Assembly (NCBI GenBank): GCA_013368325.1
Contig: JAACJK010000117.1
Span: forward strand, 393,475 to 457,474
Direction of reading: 5' to 3'
Source: Ephemerocybe angulata
Taxonomy: Eukaryota; Basidiomycota; Agaricomycetes; Agaricales; Psathyrellaceae
DNA length: 64,000 nucleotides
The notes below the pieces were generated by a model. That model was not told the origin of the DNA. It searched no databases and saw only the letters and a program-made list of their open reading frames with translations. Below are positions 13,111 through 26,376 of this stretch, piece by piece. The translations under genes were made by a program, and so were the position numbers. The stretch's first letter is position 1. Each line of letters starts with the position of its first letter.

Positions 13111-14529
13111 CGGAACCTTCCTTCGCTACCTGAGGTTTGCTTGTGCTCAGCATTGGACTATAGATCACTTCTTCGAGTAAGAGGATAGCCGTTTTTGTAA
13201 GTTTATGTGACATAGCGTATTTAATCTCTAATCTATATAGATCCGTGTGACGCGTTTTACACGTCGAGTGCGCAGACTAGACCGATCCTTGAATGATCAT
13301 GTTGCGTTGCTGCGACGCTGTGCTTTTGGGGTCGTGATCGAAGAAGTGGTGCGGCCAACCCCCGGGCGAAGGGCTCGAGCGCTCGAAGGTTGAATAGTTG
13401 GTCAGCCAATTGAACGGAGCCTCGTGAACGACATGTTGCTCACAGAAGTATGAAACCTTACGTTTGAGTTCGCTGCAAATGCTACTCCGCTCATGCGGCT
13501 CGACATACGCATGAGCGCCTAGATTGGTGCGCGCGTTGCACGGTGCGTTTCGCCGGTGTTCCGCGCCCCGATGGTAGGCGCAGCCCAGCAAGCCAAGCCA
13601 CAAGCCACAAGCCAAGAGTGAAAATTCAGATCCGTTTCTCTGTTCCGAGCCCATGTGAACGATCCGCTCGACCGTTGCACGCCACTGAGATTGCACGGCG
13701 TAGTAGGGCGCAGTCCCTCCTAGTCCCTCGCAGTGAGTAGTAACGGCACCATGGCGCGCCACTTCTTCGGAGCATGTTCCGACAGATTAGTTAAACTTCG
13801 TGGTGATTTCCTTGCATGCAGACAGCAGGAGGATGGAGGTGTAATTTCGGGCCTCGGCAGTTCGGCATCGTCTCCCTGGCCAATCGCCATATTGAATGTG
13901 CCGGTTATCGAAGCCCTTCGTTGTTCGTCTGGAATGTCTGGCCGCTTCTTCATCTAATCTTATCGTAACAAATAACCTCAGAAGTAAGAACCAGACTCAA
14001 TTTCCAGTGCGCACTATTCTCGTCGAGAAACCAGGTCTGCGTCCCACATGAATATGTGACCACCCGGTGGCCCTTGAGCGGCAAGAAAGCAGGACACCTT
14101 CGCTAGCGACAATAGCAGGAATCCACCCTTAAATTCTTAGATGCGAACCTCAAAAATGAATAGAGAAAGGCTACACAAACTCAACCTCCATGGTCACCTT
14201 CCATCCACCGCCAATCCACCACTGCCGGACCGCGAGCGCTACATAATGAACAATTGGAAATGTTGGAGGCCATAAACGCCCACGGGCCGAACAAATGGGT
14301 CCGTTGAGGCGTTTGACCAACAAAACATAACGTCAATGTCCGTGTCGTCGGCTATCGAGCACCTTTAACATCCTCCAACGTCCCATGGATGCTATTCTCC
14401 ATCTTTTCCTTCACTTTCTCTCTTTCTCCGTGGGCCTGCCTCGCTCAGGCAGTTTGCTCCTTTTCCTCCCCCGCACATCGTTATCATACCCCGTGACGAC
14501 ATATTTTTGACGCCAAATACCCCCTGACG
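13111..14529. other. Intergenic stretch before the MFS gene
   Basis: No supportable gene. A 161-codon minus-strand frame (13277-13762) shows no recognisable domain or splice continuity. A short imperfect direct repeat (CAAGCCACAAGCCACAAGCC) sits near 13590. The last ~150 bp before 14530 is a pyrimidine-rich leader, typical of a fungal promoter/5'UTR. Confidence 0.4.
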
Positions 14530-16743
14530 ATGTCTGACGAAAAGGCGCCCAAGACCAGCCAAAGCATCGAGCTGGCACCCACCGCCACGCTCTCCAAACC
14601 ACCTTCGGTTAACTCCTCGACGACGCATGTGTATTCGAACTCGGATGAGTTGAAGACGGAGAAGCCTCAGCACAACGCACCTGGCCATGGCGAGAGTGCT
14701 CTGCCTGAAGACAAGGAGGGAGAAACTGTTGAGAACATCGAAGATGACTGGGAGTGTGATCCAGAGAATGCTAGGAACTGGCCGGCGGCGAAGAAGTGGA
14801 GGACTGTTGCTATCGTCAGTTCTTTCTCGGTTTCGTTCCCGCTTTTTGTCGACTTACAATGTTTCTCTAGGTGTCTGCTTATACCTTCGTATCCCCTCTT
14901 GCATCGTCGATGATGGCACCAGGTATACCTGAAATCGCCATACGATATGGGATCACGAACAGCACGATTATCGCCCTCACCCTGTGTATCTTCCTCCTCT
15001 CGTTCGCCATTGCTGTGAGTGCTACCTGCGTATGGTCCTCGGGATTATCAAGCCGACATGTGAATTCTAGCCTCTGCTCCTCGCCCCTTTGTCCGAGATG
15101 TATGGTCGCACATGGGTACGTTCGCCAGCTCCAACGTTACCTTCGGGTGCACGACTAATTTCCCGGCATGCAGGTCCTCCACATTGGCAATCTCTTCACT
15201 GTCGGCTTCAGTCTGGGATGTGCGTTTGCACCAAACACAGGGGCTCTCATCGCATTCCGCTTCCTCTGTACGTCTATTTATAGTCGTTTACTGGGCGCTT
15301 GCTTAGCGCGTACCTCGATTTCTATTTAGCCGGGTTCTCGGGTAGCGCCCCGATCGCGTGTGGTGGAGGATCAGTCGGTGATCTGTTCGCCGCCAAGGAT
15401 CGCGCGTCGGCCATGGCTCTGTACAGCTTGGGGCCCCTAATTGGTGCGTTGTGCATCGTTTGAGGACATTTCTTCAACGGCCTAACGCTGTTTGTAGGTC
15501 CCATTGTCGGACCCGTTGCTGGTGGATTTATCGCACAGTCTCTCGGAATGAAATGGGTCTTCATCGTCATTGCTAGTGAGCGCCTCCATTTTACACACTG
15601 GTCGTCTGAAACCTGAACTTGCTTCCAGTTGCGTGCGGTTTCGTTTCCCTCGTGGGCATCCCGTTGCTCACGGAAACGTACGGCCCTGTGATTCGTCTTC
15701 GCCGCGCCAAGAAGCAAGGACTCCTTGAAGAGGGAGTGAAAACCCACCCGCACTTGGAAGCGAGCCATGGAGACAAGATGAAAATTCTGTGGGATAACCT
15801 CGCAAGGCCTGTTGCCATGCTCTTTAAGAGCTTGATTTGCTTCATGCTTTCCCTCTACATGGCTGTGTGAGTGGACATTCTTCCCCGTTAGATTGGGGGA
15901 CTTACAGACTTGGAAACAGCATGTACGGCATCTTCTACCTCATGTTCGCCACCTTTGCCCAGTTCTTCGCTACAACCTACGGGTTCAAGGCTGGGGTTGG
16001 CGGTCTGGCTTATCTCGGCCTGGGTGTTGGATTCCTTATTGCCACCATCACAGGAGCAAAGCTCGGTGATGCTATCTACCAGAAGGTCCGCTCATTTGGC
16101 TCGTATCCAGATGATATTCTCACTCATACCCCCTGCTAGTTGACGGCAAGGAACGGCGGCGTCGGTACACCCGAGATGCGTATCCCTGGTCTTTTCTTCG
16201 GGTCTTTCTTCGTCCCTATCGGCCTCTTGTGAGTTCTAAGTAACCTTTTCAAAAGTTCACGGACTAAACTATACTTTTAGCTGGTATGGCTGGTCTGCAG
16301 ACAAAGCTTTGCACTGGATTATGCCCATTATCGGCTCAGGCATCTTCGGCTTCGGAATGATGACAACCTTCCTGCCTATCCAACTGTATCTCGTCGATTC
16401 ATTTGAGTTCGCTGCAAGCGCCGTCGCCGCCTCTGCTGTATGTTTTTTTAACTCCTCCCGCCTTAGCATGTACTGATGATGATGCCTTTCAGCTCTTCCG
16501 TTCGCTATTGGGCTTCGCGTTCCCTCTCTTCGGAAAGCAGATGTTCGATGCCCTCGGCCTCGGCCCAGGAAACTCAGTATGTTGCATCTTTTTTTCTCTC
16601 GTGCGGCGAATCCATATCTAAAATATCTGCAGCTCCTTGGTGGAATTGCTATCGTTTTGGGCATCCCGTTCCCCATCCTTCTTTGGTATAAGGGTGCAGC
16701 ACTGCGCGCCCGAAACCCATTGACTGCTAACCGTGGATCATAA
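14530..16743 (+). CDS. MFS transporter, DHA1-type multidrug/polyamine exporter
   Basis: Twelve exons (14530-14814, 14871-15014, 15071-15115, 15174-15267, 15330-15443, 15498-15575, 15629-15866, 15920-16085, 16140-16228, 16281-16437, 16493-16576, 16633-16743) give 534 residues. An ~85-residue hydrophilic cytosolic N terminus (DDWECDPENARNWP is the usual pre-TM1 signature) precedes 12 predicted membrane helices. Motif-A-like PLSEMYGRTW follows TM2, and antiporter motif C appears as GPLIGPIVGPVAGG in TM5. This combination marks the fungal drug:H+ antiporter family 1 related to yeast Tpo/Flr1-type exporters at the plasma membrane. The substrate cannot be read from sequence. The protein appears complete and undisrupted. 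Confidence 0.9.
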
Positions 16744-18020
16744 ATTAGAAATTGCTTGAGACCTATTGTCCCGATGCTCTCCAACCCCTCATAGATTGGC
16801 ACTAGTAACCCTTGACGTGGATTTGACGACCATCATCCTGCATATCTTCTCATTTGGCATCAGCTCCGTCCGCACTGCAATCTGCCCGCATTCTTGGCTT
16901 CATCAGGTTCCGCTTATTGGTTTTTGTATACCCTACACACATAGTAATTGCACTATCAGTCACTCGTTCACCTAGCTTTGAATTTGAGGAAAGTTTCCCG
17001 CAAACATGGCTAGGGCCGCAGGACAATGGGCAAAGCTCGCACCCCACCACGCGGCGACAAGCAAGCCTAAACACACGTGTTGCGATGAGGGCGCACTGGA
17101 CTATTCTTGAACTTCGACCACAACGTTCTGGCATTCAGCTGGGCCCTTTGTCAAGCTCGCATACCCACACAGGACCTCCGAGGTAGCAGATAGTGGTAAT
17201 GATAGGGGCCACCAGCTCACTGGCGATCTTCGAGGGTCTTCGTGGATCCTGGTGAGTTACCGACATTTGCTTCTGAACCTACCATTTCAAATATATGGCC
17301 CTGATTCCGGACCAGATTCTCGTATCCGCCGTCCCCGATCTCCCTTTCCCCTTCTTATCTACCACACACTCAATGCGCAGGTGGCAATGCAATCCACGCA
17401 ATCGAATTATCACCAGTTATCTATCATGATCGTCCTGTAGTTATCCTCGGGGAATTATCCGGCAACCTCGACAATCAAGGATTCTGGAAGGGACCCAGAA
17501 GCATGAGCTCAATTGCACCTTGTAAGATTTGGGATCTTCCCTTTGTTCTTCGTTCCTAATGATGGGTTAAAGCTAGACTTGGTCTCGAAGAGGTGAATGT
17601 GTTCCTAGGTGTTCGAACCTAGGGAAGGGAGGTGCCTTGAGTGACGTTAGGGCTGCCGTGCTTCTGCGAGAAACAGCCCCTCGTGGCCAGGGTCCGATCG
17701 CCCCATACTGTGAGCGGAGGTACGAAACCTCACCTCATTTCGCAACTTCGGGCCTCATTGACCTTGTTTGGTACTTAGTTGCCGGGGGCCTGTTGCTGGT
17801 GTCTGGATTCTGAAGACGGAGTTCGTGCTTCGGCTACGCATGTTCCACTACTTCAAACATTAAATATCCGCGCCAAGCTAGCTCGCTGTGGCGTCCAGCA
17901 TGGCTCGCCAGAAGGAAAGCGAGGGCCGCTTGCTATATGATCTGAAATTCCTAACCAAGCATAATATCTCTCAAATCCCTTATATCAAGGCGCCCGACCA
18001 CCGTTTCGCCGTACACGACA
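16744..18020. other. Intergenic stretch with a small palindrome
   Basis: No supportable gene. A perfect 7-bp-stem hairpin CCTAGGT-GTTCGA-ACCTAGG lies at 17604-17623. It resembles a tRNA T-arm only superficially: the loop is 6 nt and no acceptor stem or D/anticodon arms are found around it. The 3' end contains the promoter of the F-box gene. Confidence 0.35.
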
Positions 18021-19489
18021 ATGCCAATGTCCTTCCACCCCCTTCCTTCGTCTCCAACCCTCTCGACCAACAACGGTCCACGAGCTCCACCTGAAATCAT
18101 CGATGCCGTTCTCGATGAACTCGCATCAGACAAGAAAGACATTGAGTCTTTTCACACCTTGTTGCGGTGTTCGCTGGTTTCCCAGCACCTTTCTTGGAGA
18201 TGCCGAATGCATATCTTCCAAGAGATCAACTTGGGCTGGTCGAAGGATGCCCTGAGATCCCAGGACTCACAGGGACTCACCAGTGGTACTGTGTCCGGTC
18301 TTGTCGATCTGCTCTTCGACAACCCATCCCTTTCGGAGCAGATTCTCTCCCTCAGGATCAACCCAGCATTCTACTATTACAACCCCGGCCGAGGCGACTT
18401 GTGCGATAACCTCTCCACGCTACTCGAACAATTGCCCAACCTTCGAACGTTCGCCCTCACCTCCGGCTCCGACCCTGACGCCGCTTCGCTGCCCTGGAGC
18501 TGGTTCCCCGTCGTCGCGCAGTCCGCAATAGAAGCATGTTGCGCTCGACCCACCATCAAATGTGTCGAGTTCCGTGGATTCAAGGGGTTCCCGACGAATC
18601 TCATATACACCTGTTCATCGTCCTTAACCACACTTTATCTCTCCCGTACCATGTCACTCTCAACTGGCGACCCAATGGAGCAGAATCAAGTGGAACATGC
18701 GGCAAATGGCGGCCCCCTTCGAAGGCCACCATGGTCGTTGGAGAGCCTTGTCTGCGAAAATGCACTCCCGCTACTCCGGCCAGCGATTGACGATGAATCC
18801 AACCCGCACGACAGTCCATTTTCAAGTCTGCAGCATCTGAATGTCGCCATCCTGACTTATAGCGATTCGAGACTTATTGCACCTTTACTTCGGCAATCTG
18901 AGGGGTCCATGCGAACCCTCGAAGTCTCCTTTAGCCTCTGGACAGGTGAGATGCATGCTCTTCTTTTCACTCCGACTATATTAACAGTCCTTCCCTCCGT
19001 ATCACAGGCGCGTCGACTTTCGAGACAAACTGGATCCACCTTCCCCACCTTCGTCGCCTGCACGTCGCCGTATCCTGCACCCAAGTGCAGAACGACCTCC
19101 ACTTCCCCAACGATGTACCAAATCTCATATATGACGTCGTGTACGGTCAGACCTCCATCAAATATCTAAGCATTCACACCACATGCCAGATGGTCTACGT
19201 TCCACCCCCACCCGCTGGACATCAGAGTGTGCTCAATGGCGATGAAGGCTGGAGGCGTCTGGGCGATAGGCTCGCAAGCGAGGCTTTTACCAATCTGAGC
19301 ATGTTCCGTGTTTCGCTCTCGGTCTTCTTGGTCCAGCAGGACGGGGCGTCGGAAATTACGCGGGGCGCCTGTGAAGAGGTCGAGGAGTGGCTAACACGAG
19401 ACGTTATAACGCGATTTGAGAGACCGGGCAGGAGCCTTAGTACGGCCATCTGCGTCCAATCGCTCCGCGAGCTCTTCCATGCTGCGTAG
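18021..19489 (+). CDS. F-box-like / leucine-rich protein
   Basis: Two exons (18021-18945 and 19008-19489; 62-nt intron) give 468 residues. Near residues 20-60 the string APPEIIDAVLDELAS.. followed by LLRCSLVSQHLSWRCRMHIFQEI is the degenerate N-terminal F-box pattern common in mushroom-forming fungi. In such proteins it would bind Skp1 in an SCF ubiquitin ligase. The rest alternates leucine-rich strand/helix stretches (LRTFALTSG, LTTLYLSR, MRTLEVSFSLW, LRRLHVAV) without a strict repeat, as is usual in this very large family. The first in-frame ATG (18021) is followed three residues later by a second; either could start. The target substrate is unknown. Confidence 0.75.
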
Positions 19490-20020
19490 AGGATATGAAC
19501 TAGCAACTTTCCTATCTGGGGAGTTGGGCGATGTTATCTGTGAGTGTGACTCCACATTCCCTCCAATCATAGACTTATCACTTACGGCGTTCTGAGCAGC
19601 TTGTAGACTAAATTAACGGGCACTCGGTTGTTACGGACATCAATTAAACTAATTGCAACGTGTGCGAGGTTGTTTTGCCCATTTTGACTACTTGCTGTCT
19701 CGTGTCTGCGAACGTGGCTCGACTCATCTTACTTCCCGTGTCAAGGTCTCATGATCACTCGTCACAGCGGGGAACTCATTCAGGGCGGCGTACGAGAGGC
19801 CTGGATTGAGATTGTCTTATGTCATCTTTTTCTCTTCTCCTCTCAACGTCCACTACCCGCCGGGTGCTAACGATGATGGCTTATTCTTTCGATATAGAAA
19901 CAGGTCTTTCCATCCTCCGAAATCAGCTGCGGTTCAAGACAAGATGGGCGGGTATAAAGTAACAATTAAAGGGCGTTAAACATTTGAAGGGACTTACCTC
20001 CAGCCTCCCCATTCTCAACG
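19490..20020. other. Intergenic; TATA box of the DJ-1-like locus
   Basis: No gene. A TATAAAG at 19953-19959 lies about 62 nt upstream of the ATG of the decayed DJ-1-like locus, so the promoter remnant is still recognisable. Confidence 0.4.
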
Positions 20021-20710
20021 ATGAAGATCCTCCAGTTTGGCATTCTCCTGCTCCCGGGGTATCAGTGGCTTAACATCGCTGGCCCAGTCGACTACCTCAA
20101 CCAGCACACATAACACATGCTGAACGGGATTGCCCCAGAAGCTGCAGCGAAAGCTCCCAACATAAATTGGCACTACATCTCCAACCTGGATAACCTCGAT
20201 CCCGTCAACGCTACCTCCGGTCCTGCACAAATCCCCACCACCACATTCAAGACGAGTCCCCGTCTTGACTACCTTTTAGTTCCTGGAGGAAACCCAAACT
20301 ACCAACTCTCCAACCAGACCACGACCTTCATCAAGACACAGCTCCCAGGGCTCAAATCCCTCCTCACGGTGTGCACAGGGTCCATGATACTGGCTCATAC
20401 GGGGATTCTGGACGGCATCCACGTCGCGACCAACAAGTACGTCCTGCGATTTAGCGCCCAGGTCAAGGACTTTGAGAAGTACAAGAAAGTCAAATGGGTG
20501 ACAGATAGAAGATTTGTGGTGGAAGGGAAGATATAAAATTCTGCGGGGATCACGTCGGGGTTGGACCTTGCTGCTGAATTCGCTCGAGTTCACTTCGACC
20601 CGGCTGTGGTGAAGGTGGTGGCTGAAATTGCGGAGTAGAGTACAAGCCGAACCCTGCCAAGCCTGATCCGTTCGCTTAATTACCTTCTCGATGGTGTTAA
20701 ACTGGAGTAG
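20021..20710 (+). pseudogene. Disrupted DJ-1/PfpI (isonitrile-hydratase-like) gene
   Basis: One reading frame from ATG 20021 to TAG 20708-20710 carries a recognisable DJ-1/PfpI protein: start MKILQFGILLLPGYQWL, nucleophile-elbow LLTVCTGSMILAHTG with its cysteine, then VKWVTDRRFVVEGKI and SAGITSGLDLAAEFARVHFDP. It is interrupted by in-frame TAA at 20111 (codon 31), TAA at 20534 (codon 172, where relatives usually have Trp) and TAG at 20636. Just after the third stop a different frame reads YKPNPAKPDPFA, the usual family tail, so there is also a small indel. No GT..AG intron removes these lesions. Relatives are intronless-like single-domain hydrolases or hydratases. I infer a recent pseudogene, because codon-level similarity is otherwise preserved. 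Confidence 0.8.
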
Positions 20711-21300
20711 AAGAAGGCTTCGTCGCAGAGGATGATTGGCGATGGGGCGGACCATCGCCGACGCCACCTCGAACACTGAGTGGGTCTGAATTATAATAAT
20801 GGGAATGGGGTTGCAATCGTTTGTAGGGTGTCTTCCATTGCCGGCGTTTAATTTAGAATACCTCTTCAGCTTTGCATGTTCCTATTTAATCTATCTTTAT
20901 ATGATTAAGTATGCGTGCTAGGTAGGCAGTATGCTTATCCTCCGCTCTCTCAATTCTCAATTTCCTAGACGACGGGCGGTTGTGAGGGACGTCGATCATC
21001 CGGGGGCGGAGGTGACCAATTCGGGGTCGGAATGTTCCAAAATAGGGTGCTGATCAATCCAATACATTATACCAGTCTGCGGCGGCTTGTCTTGGTTCCC
21101 TGTACTCCACCCAATTCTATTCATACACCCTCCCCCGAAAATTGCTGCGTATTGTTGAAGCGTATGGCTTATTTTCTTCCGCTGCCCGCCATGGTATATA
21201 AGGGGGGATTCCTTCTCAATTTCACCACCTTTCGCCACTTTTGTTTGTGCCGTCTACCAGCTTATTCTTCCCTACCGTTTATCCCTCTTTATTGCTCGCC
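20711..21300. other. Intergenic with promoter of the CAP gene
   Basis: No gene. The 3' half is a pyrimidine-rich fungal promoter and leader with a TATATAAGG element at 21195-21203, about 100 nt before the CAP ATG. Confidence 0.5.
21195..21203 (+). promoter_or_regulatory. TATA box of the CAP-domain gene
   Basis: TATATAAGG lies 98 nt upstream of the ATG at 21301 and is followed by a CT-rich leader. It is the only strong TATA match near this start. Confidence 0.6.
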
Positions 21301-22762
21301 ATGGCCCGCTTCTCTGCTATTCTCTCCTTCGTTTGCGCTGCCGCTGCCCTTCAGGGTGTAGCAGCTGCTCCCAGGCCTTCCTCCCCTCCTTCAGCGTCCA
21401 TCGGACAGCCTTCAGGCGCCCCTCTCAACGGCACATCCGTCTACCCATCCCACACTAGGTAAGTCCTCCCTCGCCTCTGGACTAGATGAACGATACTTAC
21501 GCATTACTTGTAGCGTGCATGCCCAGCCCTCTGGCTCCGCGCATCCTTCGGGATCCAACGGCACATCCGTCCACCCATCCCACACTAGGTAAGTCCTCCC
21601 TCGCGTCTGGACTAACATGAACGATACTTACGCATTGCTTGTAGCATGCATGCCCAGCCCTCTGGCTCCGCGCATCCTTCGGGATCCAACGGCACATCCG
21701 TCCACCCATCCCACACTAGGTAAGTCCTCCCTCGCCTCTGGACTAACATGAACGATACTTACGCATTGCTTGTAGCGTGCATGCCCAGCCCTCTGGCTCC
21801 GCGCACGCGCATCATTCGGGATCCAACGGCACATCCGTCCACCCATCCCACACTGAGTAAGTCCTTTCTCGTCTCTGGACTAACATGAAAAATACTTACG
21901 CGTTACTTGTAGTAGGCATGCCGAGCCCTCTGGCTCCGCGCATCATTGGGGATCCAACGGCACATCCATCCACCCAACCCACACTGAGTAAGTCCTTCTT
22001 CGCCTCTGGACTAACATGAACAATACTTACGAGTTACTTGTAGAAGGCATGCCGAGCCCTCTGGCTCCCCGCATCATTCGAAATCTGGAGAAGGGTCTTG
22101 GTCCGCGTCTGCAACGCCATCTGCTGTGACCCACGCCGGCTCGAACACCACCCACCCGACTGCTTCGGCTACGCGATCCAACAGCGCTGGTGCCACCCAC
22201 GCCACCTCCACGGCAACTAAGCCCACCACTTCCGCCGCCACAAACGGCACCCATACCTCGACGTCGACTTCATCCGCGGATGTCCAGGCCTATCTCAGCG
22301 CGCACAACGCTTGCCGTAAGAAGCACGGCGCCGCCGACCTAACCTGGAGCGACGAGCTCGCCTCTGCAGCGCAGAAGTGGGCCAACAACTGCAAGTGGCA
22401 GCACTCCGGAGGCGCTGTCGGGCCTTATGGCGAGAACCTGTCGGCTGGAACCAACCTCGATATCGCTGGCGCTATCAAGATGTGGACTGACGAAGAATGT
22501 GAGTGTCTGCCTTTCTTCGGGATCTGAAAGGAATAGTTGGTTAACGTCTATGTCCCCTCCAATCTATTTAGCCCAGTACAACCCGTCCAACCCGCAATAC
22601 TCTCACTATACGCAGGTCGTCTGGAAGAGCACCACCCAGGTCGGCTGTGCCGTCGCGACCTGCAACGGCTTGCTTGGTGGAAGTGGTGCCGACAAGTTCT
22701 ACGTCTGCGAATACAACCCTGCTGGAAATGTCATTGGGAAGTTCGCGGAGAATGTCCAATGA
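21301..22762 (+). CDS. Secreted CAP/PR-1-like (SCP) protein with duplicated linker exons
   Basis: Seven exons (21301-21458, 21514-21588, 21645-21719, 21776-21856, 21913-21987, 22044-22498, 22572-22762) give 369 residues. Residues 1 to about 23 are a signal peptide ending AAAP. A Ser/His/Thr/Pro-rich linker made of ~25-residue repeats and a Thr-rich stretch leads to a C-terminal CAP domain: AYLSAHNACRKKHG, YGENLSAG, HYTQVVWKSTTQVGCA, FYVCEYNPAGNV. The CAP sterol/lipid-binding fold residues (His in HN, Glu in GEN, His in HYTQ) and the cysteines are present. Relatives (yeast Pry proteins) are secreted and bind sterols or lipids. Each linker exon is 75 or 81 nt with symmetrical phase 2, so skipping any one keeps the frame. 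Confidence 0.93.
21459..22050 (+). repeat. Tandem intron-plus-exon repeat (~131 bp x 5)
   Basis: The unit is one 55-56-nt intron plus one 75-nt exon. Introns start at 21459, 21589, 21720, 21857 and 21988 and differ at only a few positions. All begin GTAAGTCCT and end CTTGTAG. The fourth exon carries a 6-nt insertion. The later copies have diverged more (donor exon end GA instead of AG), which suggests the array grew from the 5' side. Confidence 0.95.
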
Positions 22763-23682
22763 GAGCACTCTCCAGTAGAGTAGATTCATCTGCGATGGGT
22801 TTCTGTATCTCATGTAGTGGCGTTTATGGTGATTTGAATGAAAATCTGTGATTTTCCTTCCTTCATGTGTATTCTCTATCCTCGAGCTTCGCATCGTCAA
22901 GTTTCGTATTGAATGGTGACTTTCAGTAGAGGAAGTCTGGGTATGAATATGAGAAGGAGTTGGGTGTGGATTTGCGCTCGAAGCCGTCTGGGACATGATA
23001 TAGGCAGGCTAGATCCTTCGTACATTCAAGCCTCAGCATCATGCTATCACGTTTGACACCTATCGAGCTCACATGCAAGCAAGGAAGACCGGAGATTGGG
23101 GTGGACGGTGGACAAGTCACAGAAGGAGTGGGCAAGCGGCTTCATCCCGGCAACTAACCATTGCTGGCCTGATCCAGCCTTCCAAGGGCGTTTCGGGACT
23201 CGGGAGTTCCACGATCGTTGTCTCTTCCCCCCCATTGTCCAAGTCCACCTTGAAACCCTTCGTTCACATTTCACCCGTGTTCCAATATCACTGGTCAGCC
23301 CCCCAAAAAAATACCGTAGTTTTCGCGGTGGTTTGGAAGCATGACGCATAATATTTGATTTCCTTCAAGTTGTGCACCCGAGCCAGTGAGGATATGTAAG
23401 TCGTTTCCCCGACTCTCTCGGATGATGAAACTTTGTTGACAGATACCCCACTGCACATTGCCTACTCCCTTCTCGTAGGACGCAATAAACGTCAGTGAGA
23501 GGTGGGAGAGATCAGGCGTCATCATTGTTACGTGTCCACTTAGAGCTCAGCGTTCCACTGTACTGTTATTCATCGGCTTACAGATCGCTGAGTCGACGCT
23601 CAGGAATTCCGCTCCTGGGCGCGGGGTACAAATAGTGTCGGGTAACTCCCCAGCATCCGCCCGTATCACCTTCCTCGCAGAT
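22763..23682. other. Intergenic between CAP and carboxylesterase genes
   Basis: No supportable gene. It should hold the CAP 3'UTR and the esterase promoter. Short frames on both strands show no family resemblance. Confidence 0.4.
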
Positions 23683-26014
<2,332 letters not shown>

Positions 26015-26376
26015 TATGGACACGAAGGGATGCTAAATACGACGACAGCTCCACCTGGTATCTATCTGTTAATGTCAGATACTTGCGAAGGCGTATCAAA
26101 GCACTGCAGAGCGTTCAGGTAGAAAATGGGCCGGTCAATTGCTATGGCTACAAATCCCAGTCACATCCCATACTTGTATTACACTGCAAAGCGATCTGGT
26201 ACATGTGAAGTATATCATTCAACCAAACCCAGAATATATAACGAAACATAATATAAACAGAAAAGGAAGATAGCTACAACATGCGTCAATTCTAGATCAT
26301 TATTACTTGAGCGCGAGAAGTCATAATAGTCGACGAAGGGAGGAGTGAGTGGGACCCAACACCTACATAATAATCC

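Noticed and set aside
13277..13762. 161-codon minus-strand frame
   Set aside because: No recognisable domain, no splice partners, and odd composition (Cys/His/Arg scattered).
17604..17623. Possible tRNA T-arm (GTTCGA within a palindrome)
   Set aside because: Loop is 6 nt instead of 7 and no cloverleaf can be drawn from the flanks.
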